A stretch of DNA of 64,000 nucleotides from Evansella alkalicola (GTDB lineage: Bacteria; Bacillota; Bacilli; Bacillales; Salisediminibacteriaceae). Below the pieces are notes generated by a model. That model was not told the DNA's origin. It did no database searches and saw only the letters and a program-made list of their open reading frames with translations. The stretch is taken from positions 44,872-108,871 of the forward strand of contig NZ_JAHQCR010000036.1 of the NCBI RefSeq assembly GCF_019042735.1. Direction: 5' to 3'. The translations under genes and the position numbers were made by a program. Positions 9,155 to 18,513 of this stretch are shown here, in pieces; the stretch's first letter is position 1, and every line of letters starts with the position of its first letter.

Positions 9155-10252
9155 TCACCCCTCAGATACTGCAGGCTCAACATTAATCGCCATATTTTGT
9201 GCTTCAATACAAAGCTCAGCAGCACGGAATGCATGCTCTTGTGTCATGGCATTTTCAGTCCCATGCAAGCAATCTAAAATAAATTCTCCGAAGTAAGGAC
9301 AACCTACCTTACCTGAGCACTCAAAGTGTTTTTCCCCTTCCTGGTTAACAAGGTAGAGATGATCCCCATTCGGGTCACGGGCAATATCAATGTACTTGCG
9401 TATTTCAATATATCCTTCTGTCCCTAGAATAATAGTACGCCCATCTCCCCAAGTCCCTAGTCCATCTGGGGTAAACCAATCTACACGGAAATAGAATGTA
9501 GCACCATTATCTGCTACAAGGGTAGCATCACCATAGTCCTCAAATTTCGGGTACTCTTTATAATTGTAATTAGCTACTTTGCTGTGTAAAACTTGAGCAT
9601 CCTTAGCCCCAGCAAAATGAAGGAACTGCTCAATTTGGTGGCTTCCAATGTCACATAAAATTCCACCGTATTGTTCTGGATCAAAGAACCAGTCAGGTCT
9701 GCTCGGTGCATTTGCGCGGTGAGGACCAGTACCAATTACTTGAATTACCCGACCAATTGCACCTTCATCGATCAACTGGCCAGCGAAAATAGCACTCTCG
9801 ACATGGAGGCGTTCACTATAGTAGATCCCCCATTTCAACCCAGTTTCTTCAACTTTTTTACGCGCTTCCTTCACTTGGTCAAGGGTGGTAAAGGCAGGCT
9901 TATCAGCGAAAAAATGTTTGCCGTGCTCCAACGCTCGAAGACCTACTTGATAGCGATCCACAGGGATAGAGGCACAGGCTACTAGATTTATAGTGTCATC
10001 TTCATAGATTTCATCTTCAGATGCTGCTACTTTCACTTCTGGAAAAGCTTTTAGAAAGCCCTCAACTTTGCTTGGATCGGGATCATAGACAGCCACTAGC
10101 TCTGCACCAGCCTCCGTTAGACCATTACACATACCATAAATATGCCCATGGTCTAATCCAATTGCAGCAAAACGGAACTCACCAGCTTCTACAACTTTAT
10201 TATCAAAACCCTTTGGGGCATAATTCATTCCGTCATTTCTATTCATCGTCAC
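9155..10252 (-). CDS. Gfo/Idh/MocA family dehydrogenase
   Basis: NAD(P)-dependent sugar or sugar-acid dehydrogenase of 365 residues. The Rossmann motif is present in a less usual form (FAAIGLDHGHIYG, residues 28-40) and the family EKP-type motif appears as ADKPAFTT, with the catalytic Lys kept; this DKP variant is found in one branch of the family. The C-terminal domain follows. It starts 20 bases after the upstream dehydrogenase and ends four bases before the VOC gene, so the three genes form one operon. The exact substrate cannot be read from sequence. Confidence 0.85.
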   Translation of the reverse strand: MTMNRNDGMNYAPKGFDNKVVEAGEFRFAAIGLDHGHIYGMCNGLTEAGAELVAVYDPDPSKVEGFLKAFPEVKVAASEDEIYEDDTINLVACASIPVDRYQVGLRALEHGKHFFADKPAFTTLDQVKEARKKVEETGLKWGIYYSERLHVESAIFAGQLIDEGAIGRVIQVIGTGPHRANAPSRPDWFFDPEQYGGILCDIGSHQIEQFLHFAGAKDAQVLHSKVANYNYKEYPKFEDYGDATLVADNGATFYFRVDWFTPDGLGTWGDGRTIILGTEGYIEIRKYIDIARDPNGDHLYLVNQEGEKHFECSGKVGCPYFGEFILDCLHGTENAMTQEHAFRAAELCIEAQNMAINVEPAVSEG

Positions 10253-10272
10253 TCACTCCTATTACGTCTATA

Positions 10273-11433
10273 CTATGCGTTATCTTCGTCACTACCAGTT
10301 GTAATAGTATTATCGGAGAAGTTTGAAATACTATTTTTTTTCTCATAAAAATAGGTTGCATTATTTAATAATCCTTCCCGTGTATAAAACGGGCTTTCCT
10401 CTGTTAAAGGTAGTTTTACCTTTTCACCAAGGCTCGCTGATTGATAGATTGCTGTTATTAATTCCAATGTTTTTCTGCCCTGCATACCATCAACCAACAA
10501 TTCCTTATTCCCTTCAATAGCTTGAAGAAAATCATGAATTTGACCTGTATGCCCTTCAAACTCCACTTCTGGAAGTGCATCGTATGCCGATTGAATTTCT
10601 TTTTCTAAGGAAAGATCTTCTACTGGAAAGCCATTTTCTTGTGCAGATGACGCCTTTAACTTCCAAGGAGCAGACACACGTGCTTTTTTCCCTTGAAAAA
10701 TTAATTGTTGCTCTTCCCCATGGTGTACAACAGAACTTGTAATCTGAGCTAAGCTCCCATCCTCATACTTACCAATTGCAATGGAAATGTCCTCTACCTC
10801 TGCATTATCGTGAGACGTGTTACTTGTAATGGCCGTAATTTCAGAAGGCATTCCTTTCATCCATTGAAAAATATCAATGTGGTGTACTGCATGATTTAGT
10901 GTGCAGCCTCCACCTTCTTTTTCCCAAGTACCTCGCCACCAAAGATCATAATAGCTGTATCCTCGCCACCAAAACGAATCCACCTGGGTATGTACAATTG
11001 GACCCATCAGCTTTGTATCTAATATTTGCTTTAACTTCATCATAGATGTACGGAAGCGATTCTGGGCAATGACTGATAGTAATTTCCCATTTTTCTTAGC
11101 TGCAGCATTCATTGTATCGCACTCTTCTAAGGAGGAGGCCATCGGTTTTTCCACAATGACATGTTTTCCAGCATTAAGGGAATTAATCGTAATTTCTGCA
11201 TGAGTATACGGGGGAGTACAAACAGACACAAAGTCAATATCATTCTGCTCTAAAAGCTTCACGTGGTCATCGAAAACTTGCGCGTTTAAGCCATACTTTT
11301 CATTGGCCGCCTCTGCTTTTTCTGGGTATATATCACATAGTGCAACAATTTCACAAGTATCTGAAAACTCCTTATATCCGTTAATATGAGAAGGTGCAAT
11401 AGCACCAGTTCCAATAATAGCAACCTTTAACAC
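10273..11433 (-). CDS. Gfo/Idh/MocA family dehydrogenase
   Basis: NAD(P)-dependent oxidoreductase acting on a sugar, inositol or sugar acid. VAIIGTGAIAPSHI opens the Rossmann fold, VEKPMA carries the catalytic Lys, and NHAVHHIDIFQW holds the family's His-x-x-His-type substrate residues. I chose the GTG at 11433 because AAGGGGTG lies six bases upstream; a GTG nine bases earlier overlaps that site. The protein then has 386 residues. It heads a three-gene operon (this gene, a second dehydrogenase, a VOC protein) and a cre site lies about 30 bp upstream, implying glucose repression. Confidence 0.86.
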   Translation of the reverse strand: MLKVAIIGTGAIAPSHINGYKEFSDTCEIVALCDIYPEKAEAANEKYGLNAQVFDDHVKLLEQNDIDFVSVCTPPYTHAEITINSLNAGKHVIVEKPMASSLEECDTMNAAAKKNGKLLSVIAQNRFRTSMMKLKQILDTKLMGPIVHTQVDSFWWRGYSYYDLWWRGTWEKEGGGCTLNHAVHHIDIFQWMKGMPSEITAITSNTSHDNAEVEDISIAIGKYEDGSLAQITSSVVHHGEEQQLIFQGKKARVSAPWKLKASSAQENGFPVEDLSLEKEIQSAYDALPEVEFEGHTGQIHDFLQAIEGNKELLVDGMQGRKTLELITAIYQSASLGEKVKLPLTEESPFYTREGLLNNATYFYEKKNSISNFSDNTITTGSDEDNA

Positions 11434-11460
11434 TCTAATCACCCCTTGTGAAAAATTAAA

Positions 11461-11477
11461 TAGTTAGCGCTTTCAAT
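11461..11477 (-). promoter_or_regulatory. CcpA cre site upstream of the dehydrogenase operon
   Basis: The minus strand reads TTGAAAGCGCTAACTA, a good match to the cre consensus, about 30 bp before the GTG start at 11433. Its place close to or downstream of the likely promoter suits roadblock or promoter occlusion. Confidence 0.75.
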
Positions 11478-11677
11478 TTTATTTATTAACTTTGTACAAC
11501 CAATTAACTAAGTAGGTAAAGTAAAGAAAGAAGATGTAAGTTTTATACACTCTCTTTCTATACAACGGAAAATAGTATTAAGTATTTAGTTATACAAATA
11601 TTTTTTCTAGGTTAACATACATGGCATCAAATGACACCTCATCTTTTAAGTTTTCTATAAATGGTCATTATTGTTTT

Positions 11678-12706
11678 TTAGAGCCAGACAGGGACACCAT
11701 TATTTTCTGAAGATTCATAGATAGCAAGAATTAATTGTAAAGCATTTTTACCATCTTCAAGTCGAACTTTAGGACTTCTATTCATCTTTATCGCACATAC
11801 CATGTCCTCAATGACTTTCTCATGTCCATATCCGTAAACTGTCGGAGCGTTTTCATTGTGCTTCCTGTCCAACTCCATCATATATTTTTGTTCATCTTGA
11901 TATTCTTTTTCGAAACGCCAAGCTTCCAATCTATTTGTTGCGGAACCTCCAACAATGACAGTTCCATGCTGTCCAACTAGACTCAGTCTACCTTCCAAAT
12001 CGTCTGGATAAGAAGCACCTACACCTTCAATCATTCCTATTGCACCTGATTCAAACTCCAGTATAGCTACACCTATGTTTTCCATCTCAATATTTAAATT
12101 ACTAGTCTTCACTTGACCAATTACTTTTTTAACCGGCCCCATCATCCATAGTAGTAAATCTATTGTATGAATAGACTGATTCATTAAGAACCCGTCCTTC
12201 ATGTATTTCTTTCCACGCCACAGATCTTGATTATAATAGTCTTGACCACGATACCAACGTACACTTGCCGCTCCATATGATAGTTCTCCAAAGCGACCAT
12301 CTTCTAGAGCTCGCCTAGTTAATTCTATAGGTTTATTATATCGGTTTTGAAAAACAACGGTGGCTTTTACGCCAGTTCGTTTTTCCGCTTCCAACATTCG
12401 ATTTGCCTCTTCCATTGATAAAGCAATGGGCTTTTCCACAATAATATGTTTCCCCGCCTCCATCGCAGCTATCGCTATTTCCGAGTGCAAATGATGTTCC
12501 GTACAAATATTCACGACATCTATTTCAGGATCAGCTAAAACATCTCTATAATTATTGTAAACACTTACATTTTCAACTGTGAAGTTAGTCGTTTTTGTTT
12601 CATTTAGATCACAGACCGCCTTCAAAACTGCCCCTTCCGTTTCTCTTATACCTTCCTTATGAAACGGGGCAATGCGACCACACCCGATAATTGCAAAGTT
12701 CAACAT
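11678..12706 (-). CDS. Gfo/Idh/MocA family dehydrogenase
   Basis: Third dehydrogenase of this family in the region. FAIIGCGRIAPFH is the dinucleotide-binding loop, HIIVEKPIALS holds the catalytic Lys, and NQSIHTIDLLLW the active-site His. The ATG at 12706 is preferred over the ATG at 12721, because TGGAG sits nine bases upstream; the product has 342 residues. It follows the GntR-family regulator by about 45 bp and is probably co-transcribed with it, ahead of the cre-controlled operon. Substrate unknown. Confidence 0.86.
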   Translation of the reverse strand: MLNFAIIGCGRIAPFHKEGIRETEGAVLKAVCDLNETKTTNFTVENVSVYNNYRDVLADPEIDVVNICTEHHLHSEIAIAAMEAGKHIIVEKPIALSMEEANRMLEAEKRTGVKATVVFQNRYNKPIELTRRALEDGRFGELSYGAASVRWYRGQDYYNQDLWRGKKYMKDGFLMNQSIHTIDLLLWMMGPVKKVIGQVKTSNLNIEMENIGVAILEFESGAIGMIEGVGASYPDDLEGRLSLVGQHGTVIVGGSATNRLEAWRFEKEYQDEQKYMMELDRKHNENAPTVYGYGHEKVIEDMVCAIKMNRSPKVRLEDGKNALQLILAIYESSENNGVPVWL

Positions 12707-12751
12707 AGCTGTACACTCCATTTTTATTTTAACACAGACGTAAGTCAGAGA

Positions 12752-13426
12752 TTATTTAAAATAATTAGGGTAACGGGCCTTTAATTCTCCCTTTTCAAGA
12801 TTGACTAATTCTAAATGGTTTCCCATCACCTTCTCCGCTCCCTCAGCATCTTTATTCATAATACAATCAAAGATCTGCTTATGGTGTGAAACAAGCAGTT
12901 CCCAATTTGTATTTGATGCTAGTCGAAGCACGCGCAAACGGTCAAAATGCCCATTCATTTGTCTGATAAAAACCCAGGTTCGTAATTTTTTATTTTCTTG
13001 GAATAACAATCTGTGAAATTCCTCATCTAACTCAAACAGCCGCTGATTTGTACCTTTCTGTATACACATAGACTGCATCGTCAAGTTTGATTCCATATCA
13101 AAAATGAAGTCGTCTCCAACCCCGTTACATAAATCCTTCACAATTGCCTTTTCTATATTTTCTCGTACAAACCTTGCTTCTTCAACTAAAGTGAAATCTA
13201 TCCTTGAAACTACTGTACCAATTTGCGGAAAAATATCTAGTAAGTCCTCATGTCCTAATTGAAGAAACGCTTCTCTCACTGGAGTTCGGCTTACATGTAA
13301 TTTTTCTGCCACTTCTTTTTCTGAGATTTTTTGACCAGGCTTTAAATCCCAATTAACAATCTGGTCTCGAACTGTTTTATATACATAATCTCTTGTTGAT
13401 CCTTTTTTACGTAAATTGGCGTTCAT
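12752..13426 (-). CDS. GntR-family transcriptional regulator, FCD (FadR) subgroup
   Basis: Cytoplasmic DNA-binding repressor or activator of 224 residues. The winged helix-turn-helix (about 10-75) contains ISEKEVAEKLHVSRTPVREA, the textbook GntR recognition helix. The remainder is an alpha-helical FCD ligand domain with conserved Asp/His positions (ELDEEFHRLLF and the late HHKQIFDC), which usually bind a metal and a small carboxylate. I use the ATG at 13426: GACGGGGG is nine bases upstream, whereas the in-frame TTG at 13435 would abut it. FCD regulators often control sugar-acid catabolism, fitting the adjacent dehydrogenases. Confidence 0.88.
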   Translation of the reverse strand: MNANLRKKGSTRDYVYKTVRDQIVNWDLKPGQKISEKEVAEKLHVSRTPVREAFLQLGHEDLLDIFPQIGTVVSRIDFTLVEEARFVRENIEKAIVKDLCNGVGDDFIFDMESNLTMQSMCIQKGTNQRLFELDEEFHRLLFQENKKLRTWVFIRQMNGHFDRLRVLRLASNTNWELLVSHHKQIFDCIMNKDAEGAEKVMGNHLELVNLEKGELKARYPNYFK

Positions 13427-13491
13427 GTTGAACAACCCCCGTCCTAAATATTAAACAACGAGCTATTATCTCTTGCTTCTCTAGTAATCTT

Positions 13492-13539
13492 TGAAAAAGA
13501 AAGGCTATGACAACCTTCACTCTCGGTTTGCCATAGCCC
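13492..13539 (-). terminator. Terminator of the second binding-protein gene
   Basis: GGCTATGGCAAACC pairs with GGTTGTCATAGCC, followed by a T-rich run on the minus strand. The outer stem resembles the terminator of the paralogous gene (4528-4577). Confidence 0.8.
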
Positions 13540-13572
13540 TCCCTTTAATACTATTCAGTAAGAAAGGTTATC

Positions 13573-15297
13573 TTACCATTCTCCACGTACACGAGATTGT
13601 ACAACATCTGTGAAGAACTCTTCGTATGCATCAACATCTAAAGATCTGTAAGCATCTACATAAGCTTCCCACTCTGCTTCGAAATCAGCTGGATCAGCTA
13701 ATACGATACGTGGATAGTGACGCTTCGCTAACTCTTCAGATTGCTCTTCAAAGATTTGGATTGGAGAACCTTGCTCGATATTTGCACTCCATGCTGGGAA
13801 CCAAGGGCGATCTTCTGGCTCATCAAACAATGCAGCAAAAGTATCAACTCCATAAGCTCCTAAGAACTCTTGGTCTGCTTCAGAAAGGCCTGCAAAGAAT
13901 ACTTCACCTTGTCTACGTGGTTCTACAGCATTCCCGTCAGAGAATGTACCATTTAAACGAGGCCAGTACCACTCAAAGTAAGAAGAACCTAGCTCATCTT
14001 TCACTTCTTCTTTAGCGAATTCTACGATTTGCTCATCTGTACGCCAGTAGCGTCCATCATCGCCAACTTCATAGTTTTCACCTTCATAACCCCACATGAC
14101 TTTCTTTTGCATTTCTTCTTTAATCATTTCGTTCCAGAATTGTACAATACGCTCTGGGCTTTCAGCTGCTGTAGTAATACCAACACCACGGTTAGTTGTA
14201 AATGCTGGTGGATCTAAATATTGGTCTTTATCTACACCTTCAGCTACGATTGGAATTGGAACAAACTCACGGTCAGGGTCTCCTGCTTCTTCAAGTGCAG
14301 TACGCGCCTGGCCAATTTGCCATCCGTAGTCAAAGAATCCAAGTACACGTCCAGAAGAAAGTTTCGCTAAATACTCATCATAGTTCATAACGAACATTTC
14401 TTGGTCTAAGTGTCCATCTGCATTTAACTCGTTTAATTTCTTTAAGAAGTCATAAGTGTATTGAGAATCTGCATAAACAGTAGCTTCATGAGTTTCCATG
14501 TCAATTTGTACGCCACCATCGTTTGGATATCCAGCTAGGTGGTTAGGAATGTTAGAGAATGCGAAGAATCGCCAGTCGTACGTTAAACCTGTATAAGGAA
14601 TTGTACGCATTCCATCAATTTCAGGATTTTCTTCAGCGTATGCAAGAATTAAGTCAAAGAACTCATCTACAGTTTTAATTTCTGGGTATCCAGCATCTTT
14701 AAGTACTGCACGTTGGATCCACCATGCACCTTGGTCAATACCAGGGTTAGGAATGAATTCCCCAACAGTTGGACCAAATGGTAAGTAGTAAATTTGACCA
14801 TCATCCATTCTGAACATATCTAGATATGGAGCATAAGCTTCAAGTAAGTCTGGTCCATGCTCTTCTAGAAGGTCATCTAAAGGAATAAATGCTTCAGCGT
14901 CTAAAATAATGTCAATTGCACCGTCTGGAGCAATAACGTCTGGGTAGTCACCACTAGCAACCATTACCCCAATTTTTTGGTTCAAGTCACCAACAAGGTG
15001 CTCCATACGGAAGTTAACTCCAGTTATATCTTCAAGCTCTTTACCGATTCTAGTTTCGTTAGAGTCGATGTCACGACCTGGGCTACCAGCGTTGAAGTAG
15101 TGATATGTGATAGGCGTAGTATCGAATTCTGGAGCTGCCTCCTCTTCATCGCCTTCATCATCACCATCGTCAGTTTCAGTTGCTGGCGGATCCTCCTGCT
15201 CTTCGTCTCCTGAAGTATCTTCATCTGTTGAACAAGCAGCAAAAACTAATAGTAACGATAAAATTAACATTAAAATCCAATTCTTTCTCTTAAACAT
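13573..15297 (-). CDS. Sugar ABC importer solute-binding lipoprotein, paralogue
   Basis: Second lipid-anchored binding protein, 574 residues, very similar along its length to the product at 4614-6344. It has a signal peptide, lipobox FAAC (Cys22), an acidic Asp/Glu linker and the solute-binding domain; shared blocks include RFFAFSNIPNHLAGYPNDGG-like sequence and the terminal SRVRGEW. No permease genes are adjacent. A cre site and a long AT-rich leader precede it and a strong terminator follows, so it forms its own unit. The pair looks like a tandem-type duplication later separated by the dehydrogenase block, with divergence in the linker and in ligand-contact regions. Confidence 0.9.
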   Translation of the reverse strand: MFKRKNWILMLILSLLLVFAACSTDEDTSGDEEQEDPPATETDDGDDEGDEEEAAPEFDTTPITYHYFNAGSPGRDIDSNETRIGKELEDITGVNFRMEHLVGDLNQKIGVMVASGDYPDVIAPDGAIDIILDAEAFIPLDDLLEEHGPDLLEAYAPYLDMFRMDDGQIYYLPFGPTVGEFIPNPGIDQGAWWIQRAVLKDAGYPEIKTVDEFFDLILAYAEENPEIDGMRTIPYTGLTYDWRFFAFSNIPNHLAGYPNDGGVQIDMETHEATVYADSQYTYDFLKKLNELNADGHLDQEMFVMNYDEYLAKLSSGRVLGFFDYGWQIGQARTALEEAGDPDREFVPIPIVAEGVDKDQYLDPPAFTTNRGVGITTAAESPERIVQFWNEMIKEEMQKKVMWGYEGENYEVGDDGRYWRTDEQIVEFAKEEVKDELGSSYFEWYWPRLNGTFSDGNAVEPRRQGEVFFAGLSEADQEFLGAYGVDTFAALFDEPEDRPWFPAWSANIEQGSPIQIFEEQSEELAKRHYPRIVLADPADFEAEWEAYVDAYRSLDVDAYEEFFTDVVQSRVRGEW

Positions 15298-15410
15298 TTG
15301 ACTGCCCCTCTCATTTTTAATTGCCCTTTTTTTTAGACAAATGAAACAAACGACATTTTAGAATATCTTCTAGTTAGCATCACCCCTTTCAAGTAATATG
15401 CAGTAATACC

Positions 15411-15427
15411 AGGAAGCGCTTTCATAT
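15411..15427 (-). promoter_or_regulatory. CcpA cre site upstream of the paralogous binding protein
   Basis: The minus strand reads TATGAAAGCGCTTCCT, a good cre match, about 115 bp upstream of the start. The distance is nearly the same as for the cre of the paralogue at 6447. Confidence 0.72.
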
Positions 15428-16120
15428 TTTTTATATCTATATATTCGAAAGACCACCCCAGTAAACTATCAGAACATTCGAACTTGTAATCGTTTACATA
15501 CAAGTGCTAAAAATTATCACCCCATATGGATGACTCATTTAACTATAACTCCTTAAAAGTAATTCAATCTTTTAATTTATTACTCTCGTTATCTAGTTGT
15601 AATCTTTTTGAAATTATACTGTAAAAAACTGCGTATTTAGTACTATAAAAGAGTGTCTATTAATTTGTTTATTAAGTGAACCTTGTCGTTAAACCTTTAA
15701 TTTAACTAGTATGGTAGAAGTATAACCTATTTCAAAAAAAAGCACAATAACTTTTCGAATAAAAGTTTTATATTTTATTTAGTTTGTTGGGTGTTAACTA
15801 TATTTAGTTAAACGAAAGGTGTTATTTTGAAGTGCTTTATTGTAAATATTCCCAATGCTAAGTGATAATGTAATGTATAACACATACTAATCACGTTGTT
15901 ATTTTTTATTTGTGTTATACTCTAATGAGCGGAAATAATATAAATTGGTGTCTTTTAATTGAATAGTCAGCTTATTTGTAAATCAACATGACAGCTTCGT
16001 TAGTACACAAATTTGTAATAAATTTTTAAAAAAGTGTACTATAACCGCTTGGTTGTTTAGAAACTTCGAAAAATAGGTAATAGAAACCGAGACTGTAAAC
16101 CAAACTACCTTAGTACCTTT
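15428..16120. other. AT-rich gap, mostly featureless
   Basis: About 690 bases between the binding-protein promoter region and the terminator of the PAS-GGDEF-EAL gene. Apart from the inverted half sites at 15482-15505 I see no supported gene or structure. Confidence 0.5.
15482..15505. promoter_or_regulatory. ACTTGTA/TACAAGT inverted half sites
   Basis: Seven-base inverted half sites spaced by ten bases, upstream of the cre site. The same half sites occur before the paralogous gene at 6797-6823 with a spacing of 13. Confidence 0.35.
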
Positions 16121-16163
16121 AAAAAAAAAGAACTACGGATCCTCTCTTACGAGACCATAGTTC
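16121..16163 (-). terminator. Terminator of the PAS-GGDEF-EAL gene
   Basis: GAACTATGG pairs with CCGTAGTTC (one wobble) and nine T follow on the minus strand. Confidence 0.85.
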
Positions 16164-16228
16164 AAAATAAAATAGTTAGTTGTTAAATTCATATTTAAAA
16201 CAAATACTCCAATGGAACGATCAGTAAA

Positions 16229-18298
16229 TTAGCTACATCCTTTACGCATAACAACTTCCGTTTCCTGTGCAGCAACAGGTTTACTGAATAAGTATCCTTG
16301 TGCCTCTTTACAGCCTAAACTGATAATTGTATCTTTTTGCTCTATTGTCTCGATCCCTTCAACAATGACATCAAGATTCAAAGCGTTAGCCAGATCAACA
16401 AATGCAGAAACGATCAATTTGTTTTCCCTTGTTTCAATTTCCTTAATAAAAGATCTATCCAACTTCAAAATATCAAAATCAAAATTTTTCAACGTCATGA
16501 TTGATGAATACCCCGTTCCAAAGTCATCCATAGCAATTTTTACACCTATTTCCCTCAATCTAGCAATGGTTGAAAGGGTTTCTGTATTTTGATTTAGAAG
16601 AGTTGACTCAGTAATTTCCAAAACGAGAAACGAAGGATTCAACATTGTTTTTTCCAAGATATTCGTTATTGTCTGATATATATTTTTTTGACGGAACTGT
16701 ACAGCTGAAAAATTAACACTGACTTTCAAATTTGGAAAGCCTGTATCCTGCCACTTTTTCGTTTGTTTACATGCCTTCTCTAATACCCATGCTCCAATAG
16801 GGATAATTTCCCCACTTCCTTCCGCTAACGGGATAAACTCAGCTGGTGAAATCATCCCTAGTGTCGGATGATTCCATCGAACTAAAGCTTCTACGCCACC
16901 AAACGTCATTGAACTCATATTAATAACTGGTTGAAAATGCAATACTAATTCATTATTATCAATTGCCTTACGAAGGTCCTTTAATAATAAATAATTCCTA
17001 AAACTCTCTAGAGCCATATTTTTATTATAATATTCATAGGCATTCTCCGTATTATCCTTCGCCCAATACATTGCAATTTCTGCATTTTTTATGAGGGTTC
17101 CTCGATCCTTACCAGACTCATCATAAATACTAATTCCTATACTAGTAGTAATAGAAATTTCCTGTTCATTAATATAGTATGAATAACTTAATACATCTAA
17201 AATAGTATTAGATACGTGATTAAGGTTATTTTGATCACCATTTCTAATAATGATTGCGAACTCATCTCCCCCAATTCGTGCAATAAATGAATCGGGGCCA
17301 AGGGAATTAATCAATCTTTGAGACACTTCTTTTAAAAGAGCATCCCCAATGGAATGTCCAAGAGTATCATTGATATATTTAAAATTATCAACATCTAAAA
17401 AGTACAGTGCAAACTGACTTCCCTTTTTACATGCTTTTTCAATTTCTTGATCAATCTGCCGTTCAAGCATTCTACGATTTGGTAATTTAGTCAAATAATC
17501 ATGACCACTTTCAAAATGAAGCTTATCCCAAACTTCTTTCAATGATGTTATATCATAGTAATTAATTACTACTCCCCTTACTCCAGGGTCATCAATCAAA
17601 TTTTTCGCATATAGTTCACAAATTTTCCAGCTTCCGTCCTTTTTCCGTATCCGCGCTTCTACTTTCTGCTTATTTCCATTCTTAAATAAAATATTGTTCA
17701 TCATTTTTTTAACACGGTTTGTGTCTTCATGATGAATAAAGTTAAAAATATTAGGTCTTAAAGTTATATCACCAAGTTCTTTTTTCCCCCTCGAATTTTC
17801 ATATTGTATATTTCCATCTTCATCAACGATATGTACAATATCAAAGGAGTTTTCTAATAAAGCATTAAGACGGTTTGTATATTGATCCTGTAGCGCTTCT
17901 TTCTCCTTTAAGTGAGTTATGTCGGATAATGTGGCATAAACCCCAACATATATTCCATTTTCCATTATAGGTACATATATACAATTCAATTTTGCTAACG
18001 ATCCGTCCTCCAACACTCCTATGTAATCAAATTCTTGGGACCTACCAGTCAGAGCTTTCTGGAAATGCTTCTCAACACGTGCAACGTCTTTTTCGTATAT
18101 ATAATATGAATAGTGTTTGTCTAGATCATCTGCTGTCAAACCAGTTAATTCTTGAAAGGATTCATTCACAACAAGACAATACCCTTTTGCATCCAACCTT
18201 AATATAGGATGAGGATGGTTAAGAAAAAGGGCATCATGCTTGTCTTCATGATCATTGTTTCTTTTGTTTTCTTTTGATGTATTCTTACGTATACTCAT
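16229..18298 (-). CDS. PAS-PAS-GGDEF-EAL cyclic di-GMP turnover protein
   Basis: Soluble 689-residue regulator that can in principle make and break cyclic di-GMP. Order: PAS (about 25-130), PAS (about 145-255), GGDEF (about 262-425, motif GGDEF at 343-347), EAL (about 435-685). The phosphodiesterase residues look intact: EALVRW at 470-475, EITES at 561-565, DDFGTGYSS at 591-599 and the late EGIE. No RxxD inhibitory site precedes the GGDEF motif, so net hydrolysis, with the GGDEF domain as GTP sensor, is plausible. The ATG follows AAGGAG. A GEMM-I riboswitch with terminator lies upstream (18514-18652), making this a feedback loop in which the signal controls its own turnover enzyme. Confidence 0.93.
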   Translation of the reverse strand: MSIRKNTSKENKRNNDHEDKHDALFLNHPHPILRLDAKGYCLVVNESFQELTGLTADDLDKHYSYYIYEKDVARVEKHFQKALTGRSQEFDYIGVLEDGSLAKLNCIYVPIMENGIYVGVYATLSDITHLKEKEALQDQYTNRLNALLENSFDIVHIVDEDGNIQYENSRGKKELGDITLRPNIFNFIHHEDTNRVKKMMNNILFKNGNKQKVEARIRKKDGSWKICELYAKNLIDDPGVRGVVINYYDITSLKEVWDKLHFESGHDYLTKLPNRRMLERQIDQEIEKACKKGSQFALYFLDVDNFKYINDTLGHSIGDALLKEVSQRLINSLGPDSFIARIGGDEFAIIIRNGDQNNLNHVSNTILDVLSYSYYINEQEISITTSIGISIYDESGKDRGTLIKNAEIAMYWAKDNTENAYEYYNKNMALESFRNYLLLKDLRKAIDNNELVLHFQPVINMSSMTFGGVEALVRWNHPTLGMISPAEFIPLAEGSGEIIPIGAWVLEKACKQTKKWQDTGFPNLKVSVNFSAVQFRQKNIYQTITNILEKTMLNPSFLVLEITESTLLNQNTETLSTIARLREIGVKIAMDDFGTGYSSIMTLKNFDFDILKLDRSFIKEIETRENKLIVSAFVDLANALNLDVIVEGIETIEQKDTIISLGCKEAQGYLFSKPVAAQETEVVMRKGCS

Positions 18299-18360
18299 GA
18301 TGCAATGCTCCTTACATATCTATTCAAAAAATATGGTTTCTAATTAATAAAATGATTTCA

Positions 18361-18475
18361 TAGCCCCGCAGACCGAAGAATTAATCATGCTCACCAGCCG
18401 CCCGCGGCAAAGAAGACACTGCGAAGAATGAGCAGATGTCGCACTTGTACCTTGCGTGAAAGGGAATGGACTGTA
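18361..18475 (+). repeat. Truncated MITE-like element in an mRNA leader
   Basis: Matches the right half of the elements at 36435 and 44390, including GCCGCCCGCGGCAAAGAAG and GAGCAGATGTCGCACTTG. It lies between the riboswitch terminator (18514-18553) and the start of the PAS-GGDEF-EAL gene, so it is part of that gene's leader. Confidence 0.8.
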
Positions 18476-18513
18476 GTGAACACCATACAAAATTTATATT
18501 TTATGGTAGCAAA

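Noticed and set aside
15835..15870. 13-codon TTG-start ORF after AAAGGTG
   Set aside because: Too short, no terminator or conservation argument, in featureless AT-rich DNA.
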